Below, in pieces: positions 1 through 10,889 of a stretch of DNA of 64,000 bases. Source of the stretch: Phlebiopsis flavidoalba (Eukaryota > Basidiomycota > Agaricomycetes > Polyporales > Phanerochaetaceae); contig JAOCPU010000075.1 of the NCBI GenBank assembly GCA_035772785.1, positions 1 through 64,000 on the forward strand. The letters are read 5' to 3'. The notes beneath the pieces were generated by a model. The model searched no databases, was not told where the DNA came from, and saw nothing but the letters and a program-made list of their open reading frames with translations. Each line of letters begins with the position of its first letter. Positions within the stretch are counted from its first letter, which is position 1. The position numbers and the translations under genes were made by a program.

Positions 1-1
1 C

Positions 2-169
2 GCAATCTATCTCGTACTCGCACAACGGACCGTGTGGAGTGACGCTGGCAGCCCGAGCCTAACACCTGGTGGCTACCTCTCACTCTTTCCGGGCTCAAAC
101 TACAACAACAATCATGACGGCTTCCAAATTCTAGCTCTGACTATGAAAGTAAAATCACCTTGCCTGTAA
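2..169 (+). CDS. Partial reading frame running in from the left edge, product unknown
   Basis: An open frame enters from the left edge and stops at TAA 167-169, giving about 55 residues. It contains the stretch GGYLSLFPGSNYNNNHDG, rich in Gly, Asn and aromatic residues, which looks more like a folded or secreted domain than random sequence. No family is recognised. It could be the last exon of a gene lying upstream, or chance. Nothing downstream continues it. Confidence 0.2.
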   Translation, partial: AIYLVLAQRTVWSDAGSPSLTPGGYLSLFPGSNYNNNHDGFQILALTMKVKSPCL

Positions 170-1311
170 GCAGCTTTTTCATACCTGAACGCGAAACCCT
201 CATCAAAAACGATTGTCCATTTCTCTCACGCGCGGATGCGGGGATGACCAACTCCTCGACCCCCCCGCGACGTTCAAGTACTTTTCTGACCACGTAACGG
301 GCCCGCTCTATGTGGCATAACTCAGACACAAATCGACGCAATGACTGGGACCGCTGAAGTGCGCTTGTTTCTCCCGAGTCGGAGTTGGCGTCTGGGGCAG
401 TTCTGTATGGGTGCGTTTGGGCTTCCCGCTGCGCTGACGCAGAAGAGAGGGCTCGACCTGTGCATTTCTGCGAATGCGGATGAGGCGATGCGATTATGCT
501 ACAATTTTCGGTCACGCGTTACGCCAGGCGCAGGCGTGTAGGCAATATGCTCTAGACGCGGCGACCTTGCTCAGCCTCTGTCGTACAACACCGGCAGAAC
601 CTGTTAGTGCTTCGAGGGTGAGTCTGTTCCTACACGTTGTTCATGTCACTGAGGAAGTTTATTACCTAGTGTATTACATGCTCGCTGGTGGCAGTAAACG
701 CCCTGCTGAGGAAACGGCTCGTCGATGGAATGATGATGGGCGCATTTAGTGTGCAAGTATTAGCCTGGCTGTTCTCGCCTGGCTGTATTGAGCTTTCTGT
801 ATATACACAGGAACTCCAATGGCATGGCGACCCGTCTTCTCTATCAGGCTAACGCTGATCCGCCCTTTCTCAGTTGATACGTAACACAGGCGATGTGCAT
901 TGAGCGGCCTCAGGAGGCTCTACACACCACGATCGGGCCACCACTCCCGTAAGCTCTGGGTAGCACAGGGAGACGCTTTGTAGGACGTCGAGGTCGTAGC
1001 GTATGCTCCTGTCTTCACTATGCGTGTGAACCGATGCTCACGATCGACCAGTTACTTTCGTTCCGACAGCGCTATCTCACATTGACCGGCTGGGAGGGAT
1101 CAATGTTGATGATGTTAAATCCCGAGACTCTCGCAGTCGTCGAAGTGGCGCTTCGATCATGTCAGAATCACAAGATGCCAAATACCCTCGTAGCCCGGAG
1201 CGACCTGCCCACGACCGCTGACAGATGGTACGGTCGCCACGGGCCCTGGACGTGATGGGAGTATATAAGAGGAATGGACTGTACTCGTCAAACTCCTTGA
1301 TACTCTCCTCT
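170..1311. other. No supported gene
   Basis: Only short unconnected frames are present. Frames at 474-749 and 1034-1255 are 91 and 73 codons long but match nothing recognised and have no clear splice partners. I see no repeat or RNA gene here. Confidence 0.4.
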
Positions 1312-2157
1312 CATGGATTCGCCCCTCATCGTACACGATCTCGTCGTGGAGTGCAGCCGCCGCTTCCGGCCATAGAAAAGGGAAAGACCGCGGCCGTCAG
1401 GGACGGCGAAGGGGCGACCGTTCGGTGCCGTGCACCGGACCAATGCTCCCGCCGCGCATATAGGGCTTTCCCGCCGCGATCCCAGGCCACAAGGGCCCCC
1501 CGTCAAATTGCTCTTCTACGAAAGCCGTCCAGCGGCAAATGGTCAGGTGCGGCACTGCTCTCCGGGTGCAGGGACGTCGGCATCGAGATGGCTGTTCGGC
1601 GATTTAGATCTCGAAGACGACTCCGAAGGCATAGAATACACGCAGGCCCCCGCAGAGGGGCCACCTATCTCGTGTGCAATGTGTGCCGGCCTGGCGGAAG
1701 TTGTGCGTACAGTACGCACTACCCGCAGCCTACGGCTGGCTACCGCCCGGAATATGAGAGCGAAGATCTGGCGGAAGTGGGGGACCTCGGCCGAGCCCTC
1801 ATCTTCAGGATCCTCATCGTTTGGTCCCCGACATCTACTATTCAAGGTTCTTCGACTCAACCACTGATGTCGACATCTATTCCAATCATTTCCTCGTCCG
1901 ACATACAGGTACGGAATCCTTCTATCTAGCATCCTGAGACAAGACAGAAGCTCTTACCGACGTTGCAGCCTAGCTCCGCGGCACTGAACTCGGGCGATGC
2001 ACCAAACTCGAAGCATGCCTCCCCAACGCTGGCGCTTGGGATTATAATAGCAGTGTTGGTGGGTACAGCTCTGTTCGCAGGGCTCGGGGCCTGGCTATGG
2101 TCGCGTTCGAGACAACGCAGGCGATACATGGTCGTACAATCGCCGGATCAGTACTAG
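1312..2157 (+). CDS. Putative Ser/Thr-rich single-pass membrane protein
   Basis: The best supported part is the C-terminus. A Ser/Thr/Pro-rich stretch (about 1835-1908) is joined in phase 0 across a 60-nt GT-AG intron (1909-1968) to an exon with a Ser/Ala-rich linker. One strong membrane helix follows, with core ALGIIIAVLVGTALFAGLGA, then a basic tail (SRSRQRRRYM) ending at TAG 2155-2157. Upstream exons are uncertain. An ATG at 1312 begins MDSPLIVHDLVVECSRRF but stops soon after, so a frame break or a missed intron is needed to reach the C-terminus. The layout (Ser/Thr-rich ectodomain, one helix, short basic cytoplasmic tail) resembles the protein at 39.4-40.7 kb, but no sequence family is recognised. 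Confidence 0.4.
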
Positions 2158-2896
2158 TGATATGGCGGCCGGGTTTGACAGGCATGGTATGTCGCTCTGT
2201 GTCGAATGGGGTATGCGGCCCTGATGTCGCCTCTTCTCTAGCAACATACGCCAGCTCGTAGCACACGCTGGCCGCGGTACGCACACGAGGCCGTAGTTTG
2301 CAATGATCTTATCTCAAGACCTTGCACAATCCGAAGTCGGACATTGTAAACGAAACTCATGGCCTGGACTGTTAAAAATTGCTTAGGATAACATTGCTCT
2401 CTCGGATGATTTGGTATGATTATATATTCCTGTTTTATCGCTCGGGTACTTCAATTGGACTAAAGTAATATGCTATACATTATCAAGTACTAAGTATGCG
2501 TATTTGTGGAGCTGAAATTGTAACACTTACGACTGCTGTCACGAGGACTACGTAGAAATACAACAGTATGATCCAGTAATTTTGTATTTGGTGCCCCAAA
2601 TACTTGAGCACATCCTGACGGTTATTCTAGCTACTCTCAGTACTTGGTATGAACTACCATTTGCTTGGCTGATCGAGTGAAAAAAACAAGAGTCCTCTTG
2701 CTGGTTGAAGATTCTCTCAGCTGCTTCGAATACGCTCACTGAGTATGGGTAAAGTGTCCAAGTATACACAACAGAAACAGAAGAGAGCCGATGGGACTGA
2801 CATTGTCACGTAATCAGAATTACCAAACCCTCGCGTCGCGAGCTCTGTCAACTCACCTCTAGCTTCCTCCGTGACAAGCAGTTGCTCCGAAGGACA
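2158..2896. other. No supported gene; AT-richer spacer
   Basis: Short frames at 2548-2769 and 2717-2998 on the minus strand have no recognisable motif. The stretch ends at the TA dinucleotide flanking the inverted-repeat element that starts at 2899. Confidence 0.4.
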
Positions 2897-2898
2897 TA

Positions 2899-2926
2899 CA
2901 GTGGCCGTCAAAAATAACGCACATGG
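2899..2926 (+). repeat. Left terminal inverted repeat of the MITE
   Basis: Twenty-eight bases, perfect reverse complement of 3455-3482; begins CAGTGGCCGTCA and ends ACGCACATGG. Confidence 0.8.
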
Positions 2927-3454
2927 ATAGACGCCAGTATTGATTGACCAACCTCGTAGCAGGTGTTCCAGCATTGAATTCGGTTCTTTGGGGGCCATAG
3001 AGTTGATTGTTAGGACGCTAGCTCTGCCGCTATAGCAACCTGAATATCCTTGTGAGAAGCTAGTGGACGATGCTCTCTAGCAGGTAAATTTGAGTGCCTT
3101 CAGCACTCCCGATCAGAAACAGAATAAAGTAGTGTTCCACTTCATGTGGAGAATTTTGTTTGTACACCATTTCTGACACCCCAGCACAAATATATAGTCC
3201 CATATCTCTCTTTTCTGCTAGCCCAGTATGTTATAGAGAGTCACGAGGCAAATATAAACACCAGTTTCATCATGGCATGGGTGGGTTAAGCATCTGGCCA
3301 TTCACCACGCCGAACCACGTCGGTTAAAGACAACATGTCGTATATATGTTGATACTGTATTGTGTAATGCGACTACAAACTATCGGGTTCATGGGACTTA
3401 CTAAACAGTGAGCATACGCTCGTCGAAAGTCGTTCAGCGTCGCTTCAGCGCTTA

Positions 3455-3482
3455 CCATGTGCGTTATTTTTGACGGCCACTG
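3455..3482 (-). repeat. Right terminal inverted repeat of the MITE
   Basis: Twenty-eight bases, perfect reverse complement of 2899-2926; followed directly by TA. Confidence 0.8.
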
Positions 3483-3483
3483 T

Positions 3484-3645
3484 ATGCGCCGCGTTCGAGA
3501 AGTTGGTCTTGCGCGCGTCGGAACAAATATGCACAAGCAATGCGACAGACCACCACGTGACTCGACGCGGTCCAGCGCGTGTCGGTCGTTGTCTAGACGC
3601 TGACGCCGAAAGCGAAACCAAGCGCGGATTTGCTCGTGAGCTTCT
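3484..3645 (-). repeat. Dispersed repeat, inverted copy of about 33400-33560
   Basis: The reverse complement of this stretch aligns along most of its length with 33400-33560 on the plus strand. Shared blocks include GAGCAAATCCGCGCTTGGTT, TTCGGCGTCAGCGTC, GTGCATATTTGTTCCGA and GCAAGACCAAC, separated by small indels. Frames through it on the two copies are not kept in register, so it looks like a non-coding dispersed repeat or a shared promoter block, not an exon. It begins exactly where the MITE ends. Confidence 0.6.
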
Positions 3646-3659
3646 TGTTTGAATTTCGT

Positions 3660-3945
3660 CTTTATTGCCCATTTCCGTCTAGAATAGGGATTCTTTTACT
3701 TCAATCATACTCAAATCGAGCACGTCGGGAAAGTCAAACCTTTGTCGACAGCAAAAGGTTACCCTTCTCTACATGTCTCCGCGCTGTAAGAGACCCCTCA
3801 GTCAGGTGACTGTTACCTTTGTCCACAGTCTTTGTCTCTAGCGGATGAGTTTGACTATGCCACATGGTAAAAGGAGGTAAAAATGCATGGATCCGATAGG
3901 CTACCCTTCACCGATACAAGAAGAGATTGCATGTATCTCACCTGA
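3660..3945 (+). repeat. Dispersed repeat related to 13705-14000
   Basis: This direct repeat shares long blocks with 13705-14000: GCCCATTTC, AGCACGT-GGGAAAGTCA, CCTTTGTCGAC, GTGTCTCCGCGCTGTA, CACAGTCTTTGTCT and GCCACATGGT. The two copies differ by many substitutions and short indels. The 13.7-kb copy lies inside a fold-back insertion, so this copy is probably a remnant of the same element family without recognisable ends. The rest of 3946-4214 is spacer upstream of the channel gene. Confidence 0.6.
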
Positions 3946-4214
3946 GCGCTCGCGTGGTTATTGTATCACGGGCGCCTGGTTAGTTAATTTTCCACTGGTC
4001 GCGTCGCCGCGTCGGCGGATTGATGGCGGGGCACACGTCCTTTGTGCTGCAATATCATCGATAATTCCGCTTGATACGAGCCATTCTTTGAACCCATTCC
4101 ACTCTCTTCCACAAACACACACCGCGCTCCCCGACTTATTTCGCTTACTATCCTTGAGTCACTTCATGATTTTTTATGAATCCACATCTGGAAAGGCATT
4201 GTAGGACAACACAA

Positions 4215-7200
4215 ATGTCGCAAGTGTCAGCATCGAAAGCGCAAGGCAATGACTCGCCAGACGTTCCTCACGGCATTGATTATCAATGCTGCTGTGTTGG
4301 GTGCTGACAGTCGTTGCGTTCATTTTCTCAGGACGGCGCCTGAGCAGAGGATAACGAAGCCTACACTACAAACGTACTTGCCACCACCAGAGTACGTTGC
4401 AGTTTGGCGTGGATATATGTATGGGATCGAGTATACTATCGTGCTTAACAACAGAAGAGGGCGGTTGGGCTACCCTCTGGATGGATGGCAATGGTTAGTG
4501 GCGATTCGATTTTAGCAATCCCGAACGGGTGATGTGGTATGTCGCAGCGTTCCGATAGAGATTGTACGCGTCTGACATTCGCAAAGCTAGAAAAGAATGG
4601 CATGGATGCCTACATGTTCCTTCGATTCCTTCGCCCTCCTCATCAAACTTTTCGCCTCGATAACTCTCCTCACCTGGCTTATCTTACTTCCAGTTGACAC
4701 TGCAGGAATCAAGGATGGGAATCTCAACGCGACTTCCACTTGTCTAGACTAAAGCTGGGGAAAGTTAGTCGCAGATCAATGTGCTATGACCACGGCGCTG
4801 ACGTTGCTACAGTATTCCAGACACGGCTACCGCCCGATACGCAGCGCATATAGTTGTCGTCTATCTGTCAACATGTGAGATTCCTACCTTGTATGTGCTA
4901 TCAGCCACTCAACTAATACTATGACAACAAGTTTGGACGGACGCCTCTAACCTCATTCGACGTGAAATGGCCCACTATACCCTCAAGCGTCACGAGTTCC
5001 TCAAACCTCAGCCTCCCACGCCACGCTCGCACAAAAGCCCGTACGGTGCTCATTACAAATATCCCCTCGAGTCTATGCGCACGACGCAACACGAGTTGAG
5101 AAAGTGGGCTAGTTTTGTGCCTGGAGGTGTACAGAATGTTTGGGTGTACAGGGACACCAGGGTATGTCTGCAGTCCATCTCTCTATTTGAACGAGGCTAA
5201 GGGTCGAAGTAGACTCTCAATGGCGACTACAAACGATCGTCTTGAAGCTTGCGACAACTTCTGGAGAAGGCTACGTCCAAGCTAATTCGCAACGGTAGTA
5301 CGTGCAAAACGGAAGGCAGACAAGTCGAACAGAAGCAACGTCGCAAGGCAGGACTACCACCTTTACCTCCTCCAATGCCGAAGGCCGAGAAAGCCTGCTG
5401 AAGCGTACCAAATGCAATGAGCGCCGTTCGCATCGGGACTCTGGCTCCGCCACAGTAGCCTTGAGGAGAAGATCACGGACCCGTTCGAAGACATGACACG
5501 GGTCGTCGTGTGAGGTCGACACGATGCGGCCGCGACACAGCCGGTCCATGACAGACAGCATGGAGGCGGGGCAGTTTGCCTCGGCGATCATGGAACGACC
5601 GACACAGAGTCCGGGGCGGCTGCTGGAGCTCTACGCACCAGCGAAGAAATGGCCCAAGCACCGTGTCGGCTTCTTGGGCTTGTGGGGGAAGAAAGTGAAC
5701 ACCATTGAGTGGTGCAAGGTACGAATGGTTCGCTTTTTGTGATCTTCACAATTTAGCTGAACTCATGTTCCAAGGATGAGATATCCAGGCTCAACAAGAG
5801 CATCGAGGAGAAGCGGAGTGCGCTGGCGCAATGCGGACAAGAAGCCCAAGCCGCTAGGAGAGCGCGTTCATCCAGTGTAACCTCCAGATGGGGGCGCACG
5901 TCCTCGCGCAGTGCGTGAGCCACCATGAAGTGAGTCCCTGCTCTTCCACTGTCTACCCCGTACTGAGTGCAAAATCTTAGCCACTCATGATGGCCGATAA
6001 ATGGATCGAGGTCGCACCAAAGGACGTCATCTGGGACAATATTGACGTAGGTTCTCCCTAGACACCCATGTGAAGCTTCCTAACACAGAAACTAGGACGG
6101 CGCATACGAGACGCGAATTCGTTACGTCACATCTTGGCTGGGCAGCATAGCACTGATCGTGCTGTGGTTCGCGCCTGTGGCATTTGTCGGCACGCTCAGT
6201 AACGTCTCGACGTGAGTTATGTCAGAAAGTCTCGTACGTGGCGTGATTCGGGTTTTTGTGCTCGAAACGTGACTGATGAACGATAAGGTGGCTTTGCTGG
6301 ATCCGCGACGCGCCCACGCCGATCCCCGGTATAATCCAGGGTATCCTCCCACCCGTCGCCCTGGCCATATTATTTGCCATTTTTGCCGTGGCTACTGCGT
6401 GGTATGTATGCTCCATGCGACCCATAGAAACCATAATCATTTTATTTATCTAGGGCTTGCTTGGTACGAAAACATCCCCCGTTGGTCATTGCTGTCGATC
6501 AGCGTCCTACAAGCGCTACTTTCCTTTTCCTTGTGATGTGGGCGGTGATGTTGCTTTCGGATGACCTATACTGATACTGCCACACAGACACGGTTTCCTC
6601 ATCGTCACCCTGAGCTCAGGGCTTGCCTCCACCGCTGCCCAGGTGTGTGCAATTCTTTTGTTTTTATCTCACTTTGGAATCGACGTGACTCTGGTAAGAT
6701 TGTGGAGAACCCGACACAAGCGGTCTCATTCCTTGCATCGCAACTGCCAATGCCTCGATATTTTTTCTTGACATGGACATGTACGGTTCAGTTTCGACTA
6801 TTCATACCTGTGCTCACGTTATGTAGTGACACAAGGACTAGTAGTGGCGCCGAAGCGCACTTTTGCAAGTAGGGACGGTCTCATCTACTTCGTCAAAAAG
6901 TGGTTCCTGGGGCGTACTGTGGCCAAGACAGGCATACGCGGTCACGTTCATGAACTCCGCCTAAGGATGCCTCTGGGTTAGTAGGCTCGTCGCCCTTGTA
7001 ACGGACCATTGGCACTAGATGAAGATCTGACGACATGTACACGTTGTCCGGCAGACTGTTGGGCTTCGTCCTTGCCTCGGATCTCTCTATGTATGTTATG
7101 GCTACTATCGCTTTGGCGTATAGCTTCTGTCCTCGTCATCCCCCGATCAATAAACGGCCGTGGCAGATGCTGGTCGTCCATTCCTGCTGTTCTTCGTGTC

Positions 7201-8432
7201 GTGGAAGTTTGTGAGCGGATTTGGTGTGTAAGATCGCTGTGAGATCCGGAATACTGAGCTTGTCTCTACGGTGGTAGCTGACCTGGGTTTTTGACCAACC
7301 GGATGAGACCAGAGACCGGTGGAAAATATGTATGTGCCTCGCCCGATGGACTGGCGTCATCATGCTGATGTTCCAAAAACAGTTCCCCTTGGCTATCAAC
7401 TTCCTACCTGTAAGTACTATAGCCCAGATCACGTTTGCTTGACCTAACTCACTCTGGTTTAGTTGTCGGCATGTACATTGAGCAATTCTGCCTGGCTGTG
7501 CTCTTCTTCCTCAAGATAGCAGACGGAATCACGTTCCTCGCCGAAGGTGTGCTGATGCTAGTCCTTATGGTGATCACGCTGTCCGCGCAAGTCCTCTACC
7601 AAGGCCAGCTATGATCGTGAGGTTCACTCTCGCTTGTCCATGCAGTCAATTGACAATGATGCAGCCATTACCCACTACCTACCAATGTCACTCGCCACGC
7701 AAAAGTTGGCAGGAGCGATGGAAGCATCACAAGGAAAACGCACAGCGAGGGCCGAGGAGCAAGAGCGGGACCTGGAGGACGTGGACCTGTTCAAGCCGCG
7801 ACCGTAAGTGCCCGCACTCAAAAACACTCATCTCGAACCGCTAAAGCCGCGGTTCGACCAGGCATCAAACACATGGTCCACCGCCACCCACCTCAAAACC
7901 CCCGCGAACACACACTCGCGCCCGTGAGCAAGCTGGCCGAGAAGGTGCAGAAGACGATCGTCAAGACCGCGCTCGCGGGACGCAGAGGACGCGTTACTAC
8001 TCCGCGGCGGGCCACAGCGAGCACGCGTCGACGATGTCACCCGCGCACGACGCGGGCGACGGCCGCGAGCGTCGCGCACACGCCACGACGGGCCCGCGGC
8101 TCCCTCGAGTCGAGCCGCAGCAAGGCGTCCGCGTCCCGGGCGCCCGCAGTTTGCGCCGGCCGCGCCGCGGCGGGGTGCCGACGGGGAGGAGGACGAGGAC
8201 GAGGATTTCGACGACCACGGGTTCGACCACCCGTCGACGTATGCGGAGCAGCCGTGGATCTGGGTGCCGCGCGACCAGCTGGGGCTGAGTGCGTACAACT
8301 TTGTAGACGAGTTCCGCGCCGTCGGGGTGCACGCGGCTGGCGACGACGGGGCTATCATGGACGAGCGGGGCGAGGTGGAGGTGAACAGGAGCCCGCCGGA
8401 CGAAGGATTGGTCCGGGGGGCACGATGCGTAG
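4215..8432 (+). CDS. CSC1/RSN1-like stress-gated cation channel (DUF221), multi-exon with several frame breaks
   Basis: This is recognised as a TMEM63/OSCA-type calcium-permeable channel of the CSC1/RSN1 family, expected in plasma or endomembranes. Pieces appear in family order: an N-terminal helix FLTALIINAAVLGA (4260s); KNGMDAYMFLRFLR (4590s); LRKWASFVPGGVQNVWVYRD (5090s); the cytosolic region HRVGFLGLWGKKVNTIEWCK (5670s); NLQMGAHVLAQCVSHHE (5880s); DVIWDNID then GAYETRIRYVTSWLGSIAL (6030-6150); PGIIQGILPPVALAILFAIF (6330s); LAWYENIPRWSLLSISV (6460s); ENPTQAVSFLASQLP (6710s); ALAYSF (7120s); MYIEQFCLAVLFFLK (7470s); and a C-terminal HPSTYAEQPWIWVPRDQLGL (8230s). Clean introns include 5930-5980 and 6047-6095. 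The ATG at 4215 is one base out of frame with the first helix. Further breaks occur near 4640, 5020, 5250 and 7000. A decayed gene is possible, but intact splice sites favour assembly indels. Confidence 0.8.
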
Positions 8433-8759
8433 CTTTTCGACATCACACACAGCATCTTTATACCCATCTACAACGTGCTCATCTCTTGTCTTCTATACCC
8501 AAACACTTAATCACACCAACTAAAGTCACACAGACATTCCCCGGTATCTCAATAATATGATTAGGCACTTGCGCAACGGACACCCCGGCGGGGTGGGACA
8601 ACGGGCCCCACGACGGTACTTTAAAAACCAAACGCACGCGTGCACTTCTCGAGCACCGCAGCACCCGCATATTACGACCATCCAACCACGTCCCACCCGA
8701 GCGCCTCTCGGCAGCGCGCGGGAGTAATTTTTGTTCATACACCGAACAGAGCGAATAAA
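8433..8759. other. Convergent 3' region between the channel gene and SEC61
   Basis: The two genes end toward each other here, leaving 327 bases for both 3' untranslated regions. I see no additional coding signal. Confidence 0.5.
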
Positions 8760-10604
8760 CTATAGCAGGTCGCCGAGCGCCGCGAGCTCGGGGCCGCGCC
8801 GGATTCCCGCATGCCGATCTCCCAGTCTATCAAAACAGATCGAATTAGTTGAGAGGTAACGTGTGAGATTTTGTGCAAGAGACGTATACAGCTGTAGATG
8901 ATGGGGACGGCAATGAGGATACCCGTGCCGCTGCCGATCGCGCCCATGAGGTCGGCCGCGACGGAAGAAGTGAGCGCACGAGTATCGCGCACGCCAGAGC
9001 GCGGCGGCGGTGGGCACGACGCGCTTGAGCTCCTTGTATCGATCGAGCCCTCGCGGTTTGTCCGGCCATGACCTAAATGCTACGATGAGTGTATGCGCGC
9101 GGAAAAGGCGCCAGAAAAACCACATCCCATCTGCTGGTCCTTTAGCTGCTTGGCAATGTCGCGGGGGCCGCTGCCGGAGACTTCGATCCAGGTCTTGGAG
9201 AAGATGGCGCAGGCGCCGGTGATGAACAGCGATTGTTTAGATGACGGTGTGGATGGGGTCGAGGAGGACCTCCTTGATGTTGTGCGGGGGAGACATGTAG
9301 TACGCGATTGCCGGAGACGGCTTGCAGCTGGGGCGAGTCCTCCATGGGCTATCACGTGACCTGTCAGCATGTCGCGACGAAAAGGTAAGACCACTGAATA
9401 GCACGTACCATGTCCCAGACACCGAGAAGCTTGACGAGAAGGTTGCTGGGGAAGCACGGGTCGCGAGGCATCTGCGAGACGATGAAGATGTTCACGAGGT
9501 GAGCGCAGGACTGCAGCATGATGGGCATGTTCGAGGTGTAGAAGAGCTTGACGGGGTACGGCAAGCCACGCTGGCCGCGGAAGCGGACGTTTGCTCTTGA
9601 CGGGGATTTCGATGCGGAAGCCCTGGAGGTAGATGACGACGGCAAAGACGACGACGGTAGCGATGAGGTTCATGATGTTGGGGAGACGGTCGCGCCAGAA
9701 GGCCTCGCGGAGAGCGCGGCCCTTGTCGTTCCAAGTGAAGAGGAGATGGAAGAAGAGCGAGACGACGGCACCCTCAAACTCGGGACGCGGCGGCCGGTGT
9801 TGATAGTAGTAGGGCGAGAAGGCCTTCCAGACGATGGACTCGCAGATGTTGGTCGCGATGAAGAGGGAGATACCAGAGCCGAGACCGTAGCCCTTCTGGA
9901 GGAGCTCATCGAGGAGAATGACAATAAGTGACGCGGAAATGAGCTGGATAATGAGGAGCAGGCAGACACCGCCGGCGCCGAGGTCGCTAGGCTGGCCGTA
10001 GAGACCGGGTCATGACGTAGACGGTAGCCTGACCCGAATGAGATGATAAGAGCGAACACTGCGCGATTCCCCGCGTTCAAAAAACAGACGCGAATAGAGT
10101 ATGGGGGAACGTACGCTTCTGGGGCTCCGCTGAACAACGCGCGATCCTCCTTCAACGAAAAGTCGACCTCGATAAGGTTTGCACCCAGCCAGCAGTTGCA
10201 TGATCATTCCAGAGGTGACAATGGGCGTGATACCGAGTTCCATGAGCGTTCCACGGTTCGAGGCAAGAATGACACGCATCCCAGTAAAGCGGGTCAGACG
10301 AGTCCGAGGACATGATGCCGTACAGCGGGATTGCGAGCAGACCAAGAAGATGAGTAGCGTCACGGCAGTCCATAGCACCTTCTGGTTGAACGGTCACCTG
10401 GGAAATGCAAGAAAGTATGAGCTACGACGCTGAGCCGAAGCGTGACACGACGCGCACTTTACGGTCTGGTGACGAGACTTCCGGGAGAAATGGCAAGAAC
10501 GGGGCGAACGAGATTGAGAAAACCGGACTAAATACAGCACCCCCCCTGGTTAGGTATTTGCGCGAACGCAAGGAAACGTTGAAGCACGTTACAAACCGGC
10601 TCAT
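8760..10604 (-). CDS. SEC61: Sec61 alpha, core subunit of the ER protein translocon
   Basis: Sec61 alpha forms the channel that moves nascent proteins across or into the ER membrane. Reading the minus strand, the family order is clear: [15 protein letters not shown] near the N-terminus, [36 protein letters not shown] then [50 protein letters not shown] then [84 protein letters not shown] and a final LGDLL with TAG at 8762-8760. At least five introns are visible, including one after GAQK near 10108. The start (ATG 10604-10602, in a tiny first exon MS-) is inferred. Single-base frame breaks occur near 10501, 10329, 10185, 10005 and 9805. Because the gene is essential and normally single copy, these are most likely sequence errors. 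Confidence 0.9.
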
Positions 10605-10889
10605 CGTTGAGGACGGGGACCGAGGAGCGTAATGGTGACGTGACTTTGCAGAGCGCAAACCGGACACGGGTCGACCAATTTTCAGTGAGGTGGCACATAC
10701 CAAACATGCGCAAAACATTGGCGTCCACGGTGATTAGATAAGATGGTCTCAGACTCCGAGCCGTTCTTCGAAACGAAGCTGTCCTTGCCACACGGTTATT
10801 TGTTGTGTTTATGCGACGCGCCATTCTACGGTAAGGTGGAAACTACTGGCCCCATCGACACGGCGTCAACAAACACAAAGTCAGACCGC
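10605..10889. promoter_or_regulatory. Intergenic promoter region between SEC61 and the four-copy array
   Basis: SEC61 starts leftward at about 10604 and the first array copy runs rightward from about 10890, so both promoters should lie here. No specific motif is claimed. Confidence 0.3.

Larger units (their letters stand above)
2899..3482. mobile_element. MITE with 28-bp terminal inverted repeats and TA target duplication
   Basis: The ends 2899-2926 and 3455-3482 are exact reverse complements over 28 bases. Each outer end begins CAGTGGCCGTCA. Both ends are flanked by TA (2897-2898 and 3483-3484), the target duplication typical of the Tc1/mariner/pogo superfamily, whose ends often start CAGT. 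The 584-bp interior has no transposase-like frame, so it fits a non-autonomous MITE mobilised in trans. One further base pair on each side (CATA left, TATG right) also continues the symmetry. Superfamily assignment rests only on TA and the CAGT-type end. Confidence 0.75.

Noticed and set aside
7873..8523. Overlapping long Arg/Pro-rich frames on both strands
   Set aside because: They are GC-rich shadows of the C-terminal exon of the CSC1-type channel, whose true frame gives HPSTYAEQPWIWVPRDQLGL.
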